From Cellulophaga baltica (GTDB lineage: Bacteria; Bacteroidota; Bacteroidia; Flavobacteriales; Flavobacteriaceae): a DNA stretch of 64,000 nucleotides. The stretch covers positions 89,596-153,595 of the forward strand of contig NZ_FNBD01000010.1 of NCBI RefSeq assembly GCF_900102165.1. Reading direction: 5' to 3'. Both the position numbers and the translations under genes were made by a program. Numbering within the stretch: the stretch's first letter is position 1; each line of letters begins with the position of its first letter. The notes beneath the pieces were generated by a model. It saw nothing but the letters and a program-made list of their open reading frames with translations. It ran no database searches and had not been told where the DNA came from. This document shows positions 18,059 through 27,605 of the stretch, piece by piece.

Positions 18059-20483
18059 AATAATTGCAGGGGTAATTTTTTTACTATTTACAGCTGCAGC
18101 GCAGGCGCAATTTACCATTTCAGGAACAATCACTAGCGCAGAAACTAATGCACCTGTAGTAGATGCAGAAGTATACATCTATGAGTTGTCAAAGAAAGTT
18201 GTTAGTGCATCTGATGGAACTTTCCTATTTAGTGATGTGAAGCCAGGATCCTATAAAATTGTTGTTTTTTCATTTGAATACAGCATATCAGAACAAACTA
18301 TTGAAATTGTGGATAATACGTCTTTGTCCATCGCCTTAGAAACACTTGGAGAGCAATTATCAGAAGTAGTTTTGGTAGCTAGAAAAGAAAAGATTTTTGC
18401 TTTAAATAAATTAAAAGCAGTAGAAGGTACTGCCATTTATGAAGGCAAAAAAAGTGAGGTAGTACTTATAGATAATCTAACAGCAAATCTTGCCAGCGGT
18501 ACCGCTAGGCAATTATATGCGCAAGTGGCTGGATTAAATATTTATGAAAATAATGATGCGGGTTTACAGCTTAATATTGGTGGTAGAGGCTTAGATCCAA
18601 ACAGGACGGCAAGTTTTAATACCAGACAAAATGGGTATGATATTTCTGCAGATGTTCTTGGCTATCCTGAGAGTTACTATACTCCACCAGCAGAAGGCTT
18701 AGATAAAATAGAAGTGATTAGAGGAGCGGCATCATTACAATACGGTACTCAATTTGGAGGTCTTATTAATTTTAAGATGAAGCAACCAAATCCAGATAAA
18801 GAAATAGAGTGGATTTCTAGACAAACATTGGGCTCTAATAATTTATTCACCAGCTTTAATAGTCTTGGAGGCACGGTGGGTAAAACGCAATATTATGCTT
18901 TTTATAATTTTAAAACAGGAGATGGCTTTCGTCCAAATTCAGAATTTGATTCCTATAATGGTTATTTGCATGTAAATCATGATTTTTCAGATAAAACTAA
19001 ACTGACCTTTGAGTTTAGTTATTTAAATTATTTAGCGCATCAACCAGGAGGGCTTACAGATCAACAATTTGAAGATGATCCATCTTTTAGTAATAGAACA
19101 AGAAATTGGTTTAATGTAGATTGGAAATTATATTCCGTGAGGTTGGATCATTCCTTTTCAAATAAAACAGATTTCAGCCTTAACTTATTTGCCTTAGATG
19201 CTTTTAGAAAATCGGTAGGTTTTAGGGAAAATAGAGTTTCTCAAGAAGATGATTTAACAGCGCCAAGAGAGCTTATCGTTGGTAATTTTAATAACTGGGG
19301 AGCGGAAGCAAGGGTCTTAACTCGTTACAATTTACTGGATGGAGACCACGTGTTTTTGGTGGGTTCTAAATATTATCAGTCTAAAAACTCCGAACGCCAG
19401 GGCCCCGGAACGAATGGAGCAGATGCAGATTTTAGTTTTGCAGATACAGAATATCCAGATTACTCCAGACAGAGCGATTTTGAATTTCCAAACTTGAATT
19501 TAGCGCTCTTTGCTGAAAATATATTTAATGTAAAGGATAATTTATCCATTACGCCAGGTGCTCGTTTTGAATATATAAAAACAGAGAGTCAGGGGGCATA
19601 CAAGCAAATAAACTTGGATAATGCCGGTAACCCAATTTTAAATATTGAGGTGCCAGATAATAGAGATTTTTCACGTCAGTTTGTGTTACTAGGAGTGGGT
19701 GTTAGTTACAAACCATTTAATGCCGTAGAATTATATGGTAATTTTAGCCAAAATTATAGATCGGTTACGTTCAATGATATCCGTATTAATAATCCGTCTT
19801 TAGTGATAGATCCTGATATTTCTGATGAAAGTGGTTATACGTTTGATTTAGGAGCAAGAGGTAGAGTCTCTAATGTCTTGTCTTATGATGTGGGTGCCTT
19901 TTTATTGCGTTATGACAATCGATTAGGGGTTGTTTTAAGAGCTGTTAGTGATATACAGCAAGAACAGTTTAGAGGAAATATTGGAGACGCCATAACCTAT
20001 GGTTTTGAAAGTTTCTTAGATTTTAATCTTTGGAAGACAATATCAGATAATGATAACGGAAAGCTTAACTTATTTGTAAACTTGGCGCTAACCGATAGTG
20101 AATATATTTCTTCTCAGGAAAACAATATAGAAGGGAATAAAGTAGAGTTTATACCAGATGTTAATCTAAAAACGGGGTTAAGTTTTGGGTATAAAGACCT
20201 GTTGGGAAGTTTGCAGTATACCTATTTAGGAAGTCAATTTACAGACGCCACCAATTCTCCAAGAGATTTTGATAGTCAAAGTGGTATCATAGGGGAGATA
20301 CCCGAATACGATATTTTAGATTTTTCATTGTCGTATTCTTATAAATATTTCAAATTAGAGACAGGGGTAAACAACCTTTTAGATAATAGCTATTTTACCC
20401 GTAGAGCTACAGGATATCCGGGGCCTGGTATTTTACCAGCTCAGCCAAGAACATTTTATACAACCTTGCAATTTAAATTTTAG
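18036..20483 (+). CDS. TonB-dependent outer-membrane receptor (FecA-like)
   Basis: About 815 residues. The start is one of two consecutive ATGs (18036/18039) inside the end of the HTTM gene. A signal peptide (IIAGVIFLLFTAAAQAQ) is followed by a carboxypeptidase-like regulatory domain (FTISGTITSAETNAPVVDAEVYI, about 30-115), a plug domain (about 130-260, with GGRGLDPNRTASFNTRQNGYDI and IRGAASLQYGTQFGGLINF) and a 22-stranded-type beta barrel ending in FYTTLQFKF with terminal Phe. The plug resembles FecA-type siderophore receptors. The ligand, probably a ferric chelate, is inferred from the imelysin context. Stop overlaps the convergent imelysin stop. Confidence 0.88.
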   Translation: MMILKDFKIIAGVIFLLFTAAAQAQFTISGTITSAETNAPVVDAEVYIYELSKKVVSASDGTFLFSDVKPGSYKIVVFSFEYSISEQTIEIVDNTSLSIALETLGEQLSEVVLVARKEKIFALNKLKAVEGTAIYEGKKSEVVLIDNLTANLASGTARQLYAQVAGLNIYENNDAGLQLNIGGRGLDPNRTASFNTRQNGYDISADVLGYPESYYTPPAEGLDKIEVIRGAASLQYGTQFGGLINFKMKQPNPDKEIEWISRQTLGSNNLFTSFNSLGGTVGKTQYYAFYNFKTGDGFRPNSEFDSYNGYLHVNHDFSDKTKLTFEFSYLNYLAHQPGGLTDQQFEDDPSFSNRTRNWFNVDWKLYSVRLDHSFSNKTDFSLNLFALDAFRKSVGFRENRVSQEDDLTAPRELIVGNFNNWGAEARVLTRYNLLDGDHVFLVGSKYYQSKNSERQGPGTNGADADFSFADTEYPDYSRQSDFEFPNLNLALFAENIFNVKDNLSITPGARFEYIKTESQGAYKQINLDNAGNPILNIEVPDNRDFSRQFVLLGVGVSYKPFNAVELYGNFSQNYRSVTFNDIRINNPSLVIDPDISDESGYTFDLGARGRVSNVLSYDVGAFLLRYDNRLGVVLRAVSDIQQEQFRGNIGDAITYGFESFLDFNLWKTISDNDNGKLNLFVNLALTDSEYISSQENNIEGNKVEFIPDVNLKTGLSFGYKDLLGSLQYTYLGSQFTDATNSPRDFDSQSGIIGEIPEYDILDFSLSYSYKYFKLETGVNNLLDNSYFTRRATGYPGPGILPAQPRTFYTTLQFKF

Positions 20484-21565
20484 TCCCCATCAGTATCTGT
20501 TGTAGTAATAATTATAGATAAAATACTTTGTACATCTACGGCAAATAAAACCTGCAGTTCATTCAATTTTGTATGTAGGATTTCAACTTCGGTGTGGTTG
20601 CTAGTTACGGCCTCGTCTAACGGAACAGGAATAGCATCAATTGCGGCGTATATTTCGGTAAATTTAGCTTGAATGGTAGTATTTAAAGTGGCATTTTTAC
20701 TGATAGATTGCACATAGTCATCTAGCCCTAAAGTGTTGGTAGATCCAAAGTAGGCCAATTCCACAGTTTTTATATTCGCTTCAATAATGGCTAAAGAGGT
20801 ATTGCTGTAAAATGCTTGTGCTAGTTCAGGGTTTACTACGTCTGATTTTTCTAAGCCAGCAGGTTTTCCAACTTTAGTGGTTTTGGTAACATCAATAGTA
20901 TTGTAAAGGCCATTATAATATAAGTTTAAAGAGCTAGAAATACCGCTACCACTGTTTGCAAGAAATGTGCTCGCATAATTTTCTCCGCTACTATCCCAAA
21001 TACTAAATAATAAATTTGCGCGAGAAGTTACATAGGTGCTTGATAATCTTAAATAATCTCTACGTTTTTCCGAAGCTAAAAAAGCAGCGTTAGTGCTTGC
21101 TAAATCGTCTGCAAATAATAAATATTCTAAGGCGGCTAAAGATTTTACTTGTGGACTTATGGTTAACATTAATGCCTCGTCAATAGTATTATTTTCTGTT
21201 ATAAAATATTCCACAGATCTTGGTACGGTAGGCCAGTTGTAAATAGAGTTATGAACAAACTGATCTTTAGCGCTACCAATATTGTAGGTGTACGTTTTCT
21301 CGTAAAAAAGCGCAGTAAGCTTCCATTGCTGTCTTAAAATCTCTAAATTAGCTATTGTCGTAGTGCTAGTGTAATTACTAGCTGCTGTTTGTAAGGCATT
21401 GGCTTCGGTTACGAAATTAGCAATAGTTGGTATAATATTGTTGTGTGTTAAATCGCTAAACATAAGGTTAACGTCAAAATCAGACGCGCTATTAGTATCA
21501 TCATTATCACAACCTAAGTTCAAGGTAATAATAAGAGTTGTAAGGCTTAAGATTATTTTTTTCAT
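20480..21565 (-). CDS. Imelysin-family lipoprotein (COG3489-like, degenerate motif)
   Basis: A 361-residue lipoprotein (signal peptide with lipobox-like LGC near residue 19). Imelysin fold features: ANLEILRQQWKLTALFYEKT, SVEYFI, SLAALEYLLFADD in place of GxHxxE (the Gly and His are lost, the Glu kept), and YLRLSSTYVTSRANLLFSIW. It resembles the lipoprotein that accompanies IrpA-type imelysin and the two-heme oxidoreductase in other bacteria. It starts 4 bp after the oxidoreductase stop, so the two are translated from one message. Metal binding is unproven. Confidence 0.8.
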   Translation of the reverse strand: MKKIILSLTTLIITLNLGCDNDDTNSASDFDVNLMFSDLTHNNIIPTIANFVTEANALQTAASNYTSTTTIANLEILRQQWKLTALFYEKTYTYNIGSAKDQFVHNSIYNWPTVPRSVEYFITENNTIDEALMLTISPQVKSLAALEYLLFADDLASTNAAFLASEKRRDYLRLSSTYVTSRANLLFSIWDSSGENYASTFLANSGSGISSSLNLYYNGLYNTIDVTKTTKVGKPAGLEKSDVVNPELAQAFYSNTSLAIIEANIKTVELAYFGSTNTLGLDDYVQSISKNATLNTTIQAKFTEIYAAIDAIPVPLDEAVTSNHTEVEILHTKLNELQVLFAVDVQSILSIIITTTDTDGD

Positions 21566-21568
21566 GAA

Positions 21569-22969
21569 TTAAAGTGAGTTTACAAAATCTATAACTTGTT
21601 GTCTTTCTTCTTGCGATAATTGTTTGAAAGCATTTTTACTGGCTTCTGCTTCGCCACCATGCCACAGAATAGCTTCTTCAATAGTTCTTGCACGACCGTC
21701 ATGTAAAAAAAAGGTATGGTTATTTACAGTAGAAATTAAACCAATACCCCATAGGGGTTGCGTGCGCCATTCCCTACCAGTAGCTAAAAAATCTGGTCTA
21801 TTATCTGCTAAATCCACTCCCATATCATGCAGTAGAAAGTCAGAATACGGTTTTATGGTAATATTATTTAAAACAGCGGTTATTTCAGAAATTCCAGTAG
21901 TTTGATTGATGCGGTGACAATTAATACAGTTTATTTCTGTAAAATTTGCTTTTCCTTTTAAGACCGATAAATCCTCGTAGTTTCTTCTATTGGGCACTGC
22001 TAAAGTTGCTTGGTAAAATACTACTTTTTCTAATTGCGAATCTGTTATTTCGGGTTCGCCTCCATTTACAGCATCAGCGCAATCTTGTTGCGGGGAAGGA
22101 CATTCTTGCTCGGTGAATAGGGAGCTGGTAAGACCCATATCTCCATGAAAAGCACCAGCTATTTGTTGTTTCAAGCTTGGGGCATTAGCTTTCCATCCAT
22201 ATTTGCCAAGTGTGGTTGTGTTTTCTTCGACGTTCCAAACATAATTTGCTTTTCCTGAAATTCCATCCCCATCAGCATCAAATTCATCTACAAATTGTAA
22301 TATTTGATCGTCGGGTAAGGCATTTACAAAACCAAGTCCTATGGTTTGTTGTGCTACTCGTGGGGAGGTTAGTATGCCCTCCAAGCTACCAAATTTCTCA
22401 TCAGAAAATGAATATATTGGTTTTTGCAACTCATAAGTATTCCCATCAGGATATGCTCCATTTAATATTTCATAAGTGACATTCACCTTAGCTTCATAGT
22501 CCACGCCGTTATTAGCTCTATCTTGAATTTGCGTGTTGTAACCCGCTACAGGATTCGCATTTCCAAATAAATCTTGACCGGGAAGGCTTATTCGCATTAA
22601 AAAACCACTAGAATCTTCTCCATTAACTAATGGGCTTCCTCTTCCATCTTTAAAGTGGCACCCAGCGCAGGAACGCGCATTAAATGTTGGTCCTAATCCG
22701 TCTCTGGCTGTTGTTGATGCGGGTGCAGATACCCAGTTTTGATTGAATAATGAATTTCCCGTAGAAAAGGCTCCAATTTCCGTAAAAGAGAGACCGTCTA
22801 CTTCAAATCCAAACGCATTGGCACTGGTGCTATTGACACCTAATTCACCGGTTAAAAATTCTTCTCCCTCTTCATATAACTCCTCGAAGGTTATATAGTT
22901 ATCATCTTCTGTAGTACAGGAGAAAAAGCTCAAGGTTATAAGGAGAATAGATGCAATATGTTTTTTCAA
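21569..22969 (-). CDS. Two-heme oxidoreductase lipoprotein (DHOR, COG3488-like)
   Basis: A 466-residue exported c-type cytochrome. The signal peptide has lipobox FFSC. Two heme-attachment motifs are visible: CAGCH (about residue 100, in NARSCAGCHFKDGRGSP) and CINCH (about 348, in NCINCHRINQ). Other family segments are GLGPTFNARSC, GKYGWKANAPSLKQQIAGAFHGDMG and FFLHDGRARTIEEAILWHGGEAE. The family, called thiol oxidoreductase or di-heme oxidoreductase, accompanies imelysins and may reduce or oxidise the bound metal or chelator. It is cotranscribed with the downstream imelysin-like gene. Confidence 0.87.
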   Translation of the reverse strand: MKKHIASILLITLSFFSCTTEDDNYITFEELYEEGEEFLTGELGVNSTSANAFGFEVDGLSFTEIGAFSTGNSLFNQNWVSAPASTTARDGLGPTFNARSCAGCHFKDGRGSPLVNGEDSSGFLMRISLPGQDLFGNANPVAGYNTQIQDRANNGVDYEAKVNVTYEILNGAYPDGNTYELQKPIYSFSDEKFGSLEGILTSPRVAQQTIGLGFVNALPDDQILQFVDEFDADGDGISGKANYVWNVEENTTTLGKYGWKANAPSLKQQIAGAFHGDMGLTSSLFTEQECPSPQQDCADAVNGGEPEITDSQLEKVVFYQATLAVPNRRNYEDLSVLKGKANFTEINCINCHRINQTTGISEITAVLNNITIKPYSDFLLHDMGVDLADNRPDFLATGREWRTQPLWGIGLISTVNNHTFFLHDGRARTIEEAILWHGGEAEASKNAFKQLSQEERQQVIDFVNSL

Positions 22970-23000
22970 ATTGATGGTTTTTAGTAAAAAATACGATGGT

Positions 23001-23034
23001 AAAAGTCCCGAAATAAAAATTCCGGGACTTTTTA
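23001..23034 (-). terminator. Hairpin after the canonical imelysin gene
   Basis: AAAAGTCCCGAA pairs with TTCCGGGACTTTT (one unpaired base) around an ATAAAAA loop, between the first leftward imelysin gene and the oxidoreductase. It may act as a full or partial terminator, making the 5' imelysin more abundant than the genes behind it. Confidence 0.8.
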
Positions 23035-23061
23035 ATACCTTAGGAAAATCCTAAATTATAT

Positions 23062-24267
23062 TTAGTTAAGATTTATTCCCAATACCGATGCCGAAGCACT
23101 AATTTCATTAGCTAAATCAAATAAAGCAACAACACATTGCATTACAGGTCCATCGGTATTATCTGATGTTTCTTGAGTGATTAAGTAATCAAATGGTTGT
23201 GCATTATCACCTATAAGAGCGGCTCTCGTAGCCACCAGACTTGCGGCAGCTTCAAGTGTAGCTGCTTGCGCTGGATCAGTTTGTTTTACTAAATCAATAA
23301 ATGAAGCGCCGTTTATAGTGCCGTAAGAGCCATAAATTACATTTAGTACACCCTGTGCGTTTGCGTAAACATCACGTTGTGTATTATCAGAAAAACAAGA
23401 ATGCTCGTCTTCTTGGCCTGAGGCATCAATACCATCTGTAGAATCAACAGGAGCAATCATACGCTCGGAGCTTAATTCATCTCCAGCAATAAAAAATGCA
23501 CCGTTAATAGCTTGTTGTAAGGCTGTTTCAGTATCTAAAGCTTCAAATACAGTTCTATAGGTGCCACCTTCACTCCAAGTGCTAACTAAATCATTTAAGT
23601 CGTTTACTAAGAGGTTTGTGACAACAGTTAAATATTGAGCTCTGCGATCAGCATTTTCCGCGGTAGTATAATCTGTATAAGAACGTTGTCCTGGCAAATC
23701 TTCAGCAGGGGCAGTGTTATCTTGGCCCCAAAGTAAAAACTCAATAGCATGCCATCCAGTACTTATAGATTTATCATCAACACCTTCATTTGAGCCTGCC
23801 AAGGCTTCTTCTGTAATGGTATACGTTTCATCGCCAATAATACTATTGTAATCACCGGCGTAAGATTCTGTTCCAGTTAAAACATAATCAATATAACTTT
23901 CATCAATTGGCCATGCATTCATTTGTCCTTCATTACCAATAGACCAAGATTCTCCTTCAGTATCAATAGGTCCGTTAGTTTCTCTATAGGCTTCTGTTTG
24001 CCCATAATATTCTCTAGCACTTAACCATGCATCTTTGGCTGCGGTAAAATTATCTTCTGTAGGTGTTTCTGTAAATGTGGTAATAGCGGTCTGCATTAAT
24101 ACAGCAGAATCATAGCTGTCTGAATATGATTCGTACACTAAGTTCGCGTAATTTTCAACCACAGAAGCAGCCGTAATAGCATCGTTGCTAGATGCATTGT
24201 TGTCATCGTCATTTGAGCATGCAAATACGAAGAAAGAGATGGGAAGTAATACTAAAAATTTTTTCAT
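23062..24267 (-). CDS. Imelysin family protein, canonical (IrpA-like)
   Basis: A 401-residue lipoprotein (signal peptide MKKFLVLLPISFFVFAC, lipobox VFAC, acidic linker). It retains the full GxHxxE imelysin motif (STGWHAIEFLLWGQD, about residue 165) and the related FTAAKDAWLSAREYYGQTEAYR and PGQRSYTDY segments. Homologues such as IrpA are induced by iron limitation and lie beside di-heme oxidoreductase genes. It is the first gene of the leftward group, behind a recognisable promoter. Length is normal for the family. Confidence 0.9.
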   Translation of the reverse strand: MKKFLVLLPISFFVFACSNDDDNNASSNDAITAASVVENYANLVYESYSDSYDSAVLMQTAITTFTETPTEDNFTAAKDAWLSAREYYGQTEAYRETNGPIDTEGESWSIGNEGQMNAWPIDESYIDYVLTGTESYAGDYNSIIGDETYTITEEALAGSNEGVDDKSISTGWHAIEFLLWGQDNTAPAEDLPGQRSYTDYTTAENADRRAQYLTVVTNLLVNDLNDLVSTWSEGGTYRTVFEALDTETALQQAINGAFFIAGDELSSERMIAPVDSTDGIDASGQEDEHSCFSDNTQRDVYANAQGVLNVIYGSYGTINGASFIDLVKQTDPAQAATLEAAASLVATRAALIGDNAQPFDYLITQETSDNTDGPVMQCVVALFDLANEISASASVLGINLN

Positions 24268-24291
24268 GGAATCTTTTCGTTAATTAAATCC

Positions 24292-24323
24292 CAAAAATAT
24301 TACAAGGAATAATTATATCCTAA
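24292..24323 (-). promoter_or_regulatory. Promoter of the leftward imelysin group
   Basis: On the minus strand TTAG (24320-24323), a 20-bp spacer and TATTTTTG (24292-24299) match the Bacteroidota layout with one mismatch in the -33 box. The -7 box ends 24 bp before the start codon. Confidence 0.55.
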
Positions 24324-24525
24324 GTTTATTTAGATTAAATTTAAATAACATTGTTAAATTATTTAAACTACTTGTTATAATGGGGGTGAGGCTAGTCTCT
24401 TATAAATTTATTTAGGGTATATGATGTATTATTGTTTACATGTCGATTTGATTCGTGAATTTGTTTGCTAGGTGGTTTGTTAATTTTCTTATAAAAACAA
24501 TGCCTACTGTAAAGATTATAATCCG

Positions 24526-24559
24526 TTTGCGCCTTTAATTAATATTAATCGTATATTTG
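24526..24559 (+). promoter_or_regulatory. Promoter of guaB
   Basis: TTTG (24526-24529), a 22-bp spacer and TATATTTG (24552-24559). The spacer is 1-2 bp longer than usual. The -7 box is 23 bp before the guaB ATG. Confidence 0.55.
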
Positions 24560-24582
24560 CACGCAATTAATCTTTAATTGCC

Positions 24583-26055
24583 ATGCAAGCACATCTTGAT
24601 AAAATAGTTGGAGAAGGTCTTACTTACGATGACGTACTCTTAGTCCCAGCTTATTCTGAAGTACTTCCAAGAGAAGTAAATATTCAAACAAAATTTACCC
24701 GAAACATTACCATCAATGTTCCTATCGTTTCAGCGGCTATGGACACGGTTACGGAGTCTAAAATGGCAATTGCTATGGCTCAAGAAGGTGGTATTGGTGT
24801 TTTGCACAAGAACATGACTATCGAACAGCAAGCCATGAAGGTTCGCAAAGTGAAAAGAGCAGAAAGCGGTATGATTATCGATCCTGTTACTTTGCCTTTA
24901 AATTCTTTTGTACGTGATGCGAAAGCAAACATGAAAGAATACGGTATTGGCGGTATCCCGATTGTAGATGGGGAAGGTAAATTAATTGGTATAGTTACCA
25001 ACCGTGATTTGCGTTTTGAAAAAAATAATGATCGTCCTATTTCTGAAGTTATGACAACTAAAAATTTAGTTACCGTAGCAGAAGGTACTTCATTAGAACA
25101 GGCGGAGGATATTTTACAGGAAAACAAAATTGAAAAACTTCCAGTTGTAGATAAAGACTATAAATTAGTGGGTCTAATAACTTTTAGAGATATTACCAAG
25201 CTTACGCAGAAGCCTATTGCGAATAAAGATCAGTATGGTCGTTTACGAGTAGCTGCTGCTTTAGGAGTTACTGCAGATGCTGTAGATAGGGCAGAAGCAT
25301 TGGTAAACGCAGGTGTAGATGCTGTAGTAATTGATACTGCTCATGGTCATACCAAAGGAGTAGTTGAAGTATTAAAGCAGGTAAAAGCAAGATTCCCAGA
25401 TTTAGAGGTTATCGTTGGTAATATAGCTACGGGAGCTGCTGCTAAATATTTAGTAGATGCTGGTGCAGATGCTGTTAAAGTAGGTATTGGTCCAGGATCT
25501 ATCTGTACAACACGTGTTGTTGCGGGGGTTGGTTTTCCTCAATTTTCTGCAGTATTAGAAGTGGCTGCGGCTATTAAAGGTAGTGGTGTTCCAGTAATTG
25601 CCGATGGTGGTATTCGGTATACAGGTGATATTCCAAAAGCAATTGCAGCAGGGGCAGATACGGTAATGTTAGGATCGCTATTGGCGGGAACTAAAGAGTC
25701 TCCTGGAGAAACTATCATTTACGAAGGAAGAAAATTCAAATCATACCGAGGAATGGGATCTGTTGAAGCAATGAAACAAGGCTCAAAAGACCGTTATTTC
25801 CAAGATGTAGAAGATGATATTAAAAAATTAGTGCCAGAAGGTATTGTAGGGCGCGTGCCTTATAAAGGTGATTTATTTGAAAGTATTCACCAATTTATCG
25901 GAGGTTTAAAAGCAGGAATGGGCTATTGTGGCGCAAAAGATATTGCGGCACTTCAAGATAACGGTCGTTTTGTGAAAATTACCGCTAGTGGTATCAATGA
26001 AAGTCACCCACATGATGTAACCATTACCAAAGAATCACCAAATTACAGTAGGTAA
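24583..26055 (+). CDS. guaB: Inosine-5'-monophosphate dehydrogenase
   Basis: A 490-residue enzyme that oxidises IMP to XMP with NAD+, the committed step of GMP synthesis. Barrel and CBS domains are complete: the N-terminal [20 protein letters not shown], two CBS motifs at about 95-205, [17 protein letters not shown] with the catalytic Cys, and the flap/finger [18 protein letters not shown]. Length matches the bacterial enzyme (about 488). Monocistronic between its promoter and a strong terminator. Confidence 0.97.
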   Translation: MQAHLDKIVGEGLTYDDVLLVPAYSEVLPREVNIQTKFTRNITINVPIVSAAMDTVTESKMAIAMAQEGGIGVLHKNMTIEQQAMKVRKVKRAESGMIIDPVTLPLNSFVRDAKANMKEYGIGGIPIVDGEGKLIGIVTNRDLRFEKNNDRPISEVMTTKNLVTVAEGTSLEQAEDILQENKIEKLPVVDKDYKLVGLITFRDITKLTQKPIANKDQYGRLRVAAALGVTADAVDRAEALVNAGVDAVVIDTAHGHTKGVVEVLKQVKARFPDLEVIVGNIATGAAAKYLVDAGADAVKVGIGPGSICTTRVVAGVGFPQFSAVLEVAAAIKGSGVPVIADGGIRYTGDIPKAIAAGADTVMLGSLLAGTKESPGETIIYEGRKFKSYRGMGSVEAMKQGSKDRYFQDVEDDIKKLVPEGIVGRVPYKGDLFESIHQFIGGLKAGMGYCGAKDIAALQDNGRFVKITASGINESHPHDVTITKESPNYSR

Positions 26056-26078
26056 TTTATAACCTACAGCTTATATAT

Positions 26079-26110
26079 AAAAAGAGGTAACTTAGTTACC
26101 TCTTTTTTTT
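26079..26110 (+). terminator. Terminator of guaB
   Basis: A 13-bp stem (AAAAAGAGGTAAC with GTTACCTCTTTTT) around a TTA loop, followed by a run of T. Confidence 0.92.
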
Positions 26111-26133
26111 GTTCTTAATTTTAAGTATTTGAT

Positions 26134-26949
26134 ATGGATTCATTAGTAACAGTAGCTTGGTTGAAAGATCATTTAGACGATTCTAATTTGATAATTTTAG
26201 ACGCGAGGGCTTCAGATCCAATATCAGGAGCAGTTTCAGAAAATAGTAGTAATAGCATTAAAGGTGCGCGAATTTTTAATTTAAAAACTAATTTTTCGGA
26301 AAGGGAAAGTCTTTATCCTAATATGGTGCCAAGTCCAGAGCAATTTCAGGAAGAGTGTCAAAAACTAGGAATTAATCAGAATAGTGTATTGGTAGTATAC
26401 GATGCTTTAGGGATTTATTGGAGTCCTAGAGTTTGGTGGCTATTTAAGGCAATGGGACATCCTAATATTGCCGTTTTAGACGGAGGTTTACCAGAATGGA
26501 TTCTTCATAATTTACCTTTAGAAAAAAATAGGAAAGAAACGTATGTTAAAGGAAACTTTACAGCGTCTTTTAATAGTGAAGCGGTTGTTAGTTTTAGTGC
26601 TGTTTTTGAAAATACGACGTCAGAAATAGCCATACTTATTGATGCGCGATCGCAAGGTAGGTTTAACGGAACAGCAGCGGAACCTAGAAAAGGTTTAAGG
26701 AGTGGGAGCATTCCTAAATCCATAAATATCCCCTACACTGAAGTGTTGCGAGGTAGTAAATTCAAATCTAAGGGAGCATTAGCTGTAGTTTTTAATAGGC
26801 TAAACAATGAAAGCAAACCGGTAATATTTAGTTGTGGTTCGGGAGTGACCGCATGCATATTATTGTTTGCGAGTGAACTAGTGGGAATTCAAAATAAAAA
26901 ATCTGTCTATGATGGCTCATGGACAGAGTGGGCGCAAAAAGTATTGTAA
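26134..26949 (+). CDS. Rhodanese-type sulfurtransferase (two-domain)
   Basis: A 271-residue cytoplasmic protein with two rhodanese domains (about 1-125 and 140-271). The active-site loop is CGSGVTA (after VIFS, about residue 230), the form typical of 3-mercaptopyruvate sulfurtransferases and related thiosulfate sulfurtransferases. The linker motif WSPRVWWLFKAMGH is also conserved. It transfers sulfane sulfur to cyanide or thiols; the true donor cannot be read from sequence. Its stop is 3 bp from the stop of the convergent thioredoxin gene, with no room for a terminator between them. Confidence 0.88.
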   Translation: MDSLVTVAWLKDHLDDSNLIILDARASDPISGAVSENSSNSIKGARIFNLKTNFSERESLYPNMVPSPEQFQEECQKLGINQNSVLVVYDALGIYWSPRVWWLFKAMGHPNIAVLDGGLPEWILHNLPLEKNRKETYVKGNFTASFNSEAVVSFSAVFENTTSEIAILIDARSQGRFNGTAAEPRKGLRSGSIPKSINIPYTEVLRGSKFKSKGALAVVFNRLNNESKPVIFSCGSGVTACILLFASELVGIQNKKSVYDGSWTEWAQKVL

Positions 26950-26952
26950 ATT

Positions 26953-27468
26953 TTATTTTCCTTCGGTATACGTTTTCCAGTCTTTTTCCTTGTGAATATT
27001 GTCTCCAAAATACTTCGCTATTTGTAAAAAAGCATCAGGCTTTTGATATCCAGGAACAGGAGAGAGCATATTCATCTTTTCATCTAAAAATATGGTAGTA
27101 GGATAGCTTAGTTTTCCTTGCATTAATGCAGCCGCAAATTCGTGGTATCCATTTCTTCCAGAGGGAACAAATTTAAAAGTTTTTCCTTTAAATTCAATAG
27201 GTTCTTTGCCTTCACCATCTAGTTTTACCATATAGAAATTCTTTTCCATATAGGCTGCTACGGTAGCATCCTGAAAAGTGTCCTTATCCATTTTTTTGCA
27301 CCAGCCACACCAATCCGTATATACATCGATAAATATTTTCTTCGGATTTTTATCTGTTTCGGCTAGTTTGGCAGCTTCTTCCCAAGTTAGCCAGGTAACC
27401 TCTTGAGCATTTGTGGTAAACACATTAAGCATACTAATTATAAAAACGGAGTAAAAGAATGATTTCAT
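26953..27468 (-). CDS. Exported thioredoxin-family protein
   Basis: A 171-residue protein with a signal peptide (about 1-21, ending TNA|QEV). The thioredoxin fold carries the redox motif CGWC (YTDWCGWCKKMDKDTF, about residue 53-56) and a cis-Pro loop (YPTTIF). This DUF255/thioredoxin_7-like subtype is common in the Bacteroidota periplasm, where it reduces or isomerises disulfides. A TATTTTTG box upstream on the minus strand (27506-27513) is a candidate -7 element. Confidence 0.87.
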   Translation of the reverse strand: MKSFFYSVFIISMLNVFTTNAQEVTWLTWEEAAKLAETDKNPKKIFIDVYTDWCGWCKKMDKDTFQDATVAAYMEKNFYMVKLDGEGKEPIEFKGKTFKFVPSGRNGYHEFAAALMQGKLSYPTTIFLDEKMNMLSPVPGYQKPDAFLQIAKYFGDNIHKEKDWKTYTEGK

Positions 27469-27554
27469 TTTGTACTATTTTGATTGTTTAGTCTCTAAAC
27501 CTATTCAAAAATAACGTTTTAATTACTATTTTATTTTCAGGATCTATAAAACAT

Positions 27555-27582
27555 AAAAAAATCCTGCAGGGCAGGATTTTTT
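27555..27582 (-). terminator. Terminator of lysA
   Basis: A stem of 12-13 bp (AAAAAATCCTGC with GCAGGATTTTTT) around a 3-4-nt loop, between lysA and the thioredoxin gene, with T-tract on the minus strand. Confidence 0.88.
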
Positions 27583-27605
27583 ATAGTGTCTAGTACTGTA
27601 AAGTT

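Larger units (their letters stand above)
24268..24582. other. Intergenic region between divergent imelysin and guaB genes
   Basis: 315 bp of very AT-rich sequence with no coding signal. It holds the two divergent promoters listed separately and, near 24340-24366, an AT-only imperfect inverted repeat. No riboswitch fold was recognised. Confidence 0.6.

Noticed and set aside
24268..24582. Possible purine riboswitch upstream of guaB
   Set aside because: No conserved purine-riboswitch core or three-way junction was visible; the -7 box lies only 23 bp before the ATG, leaving no room for an aptamer.
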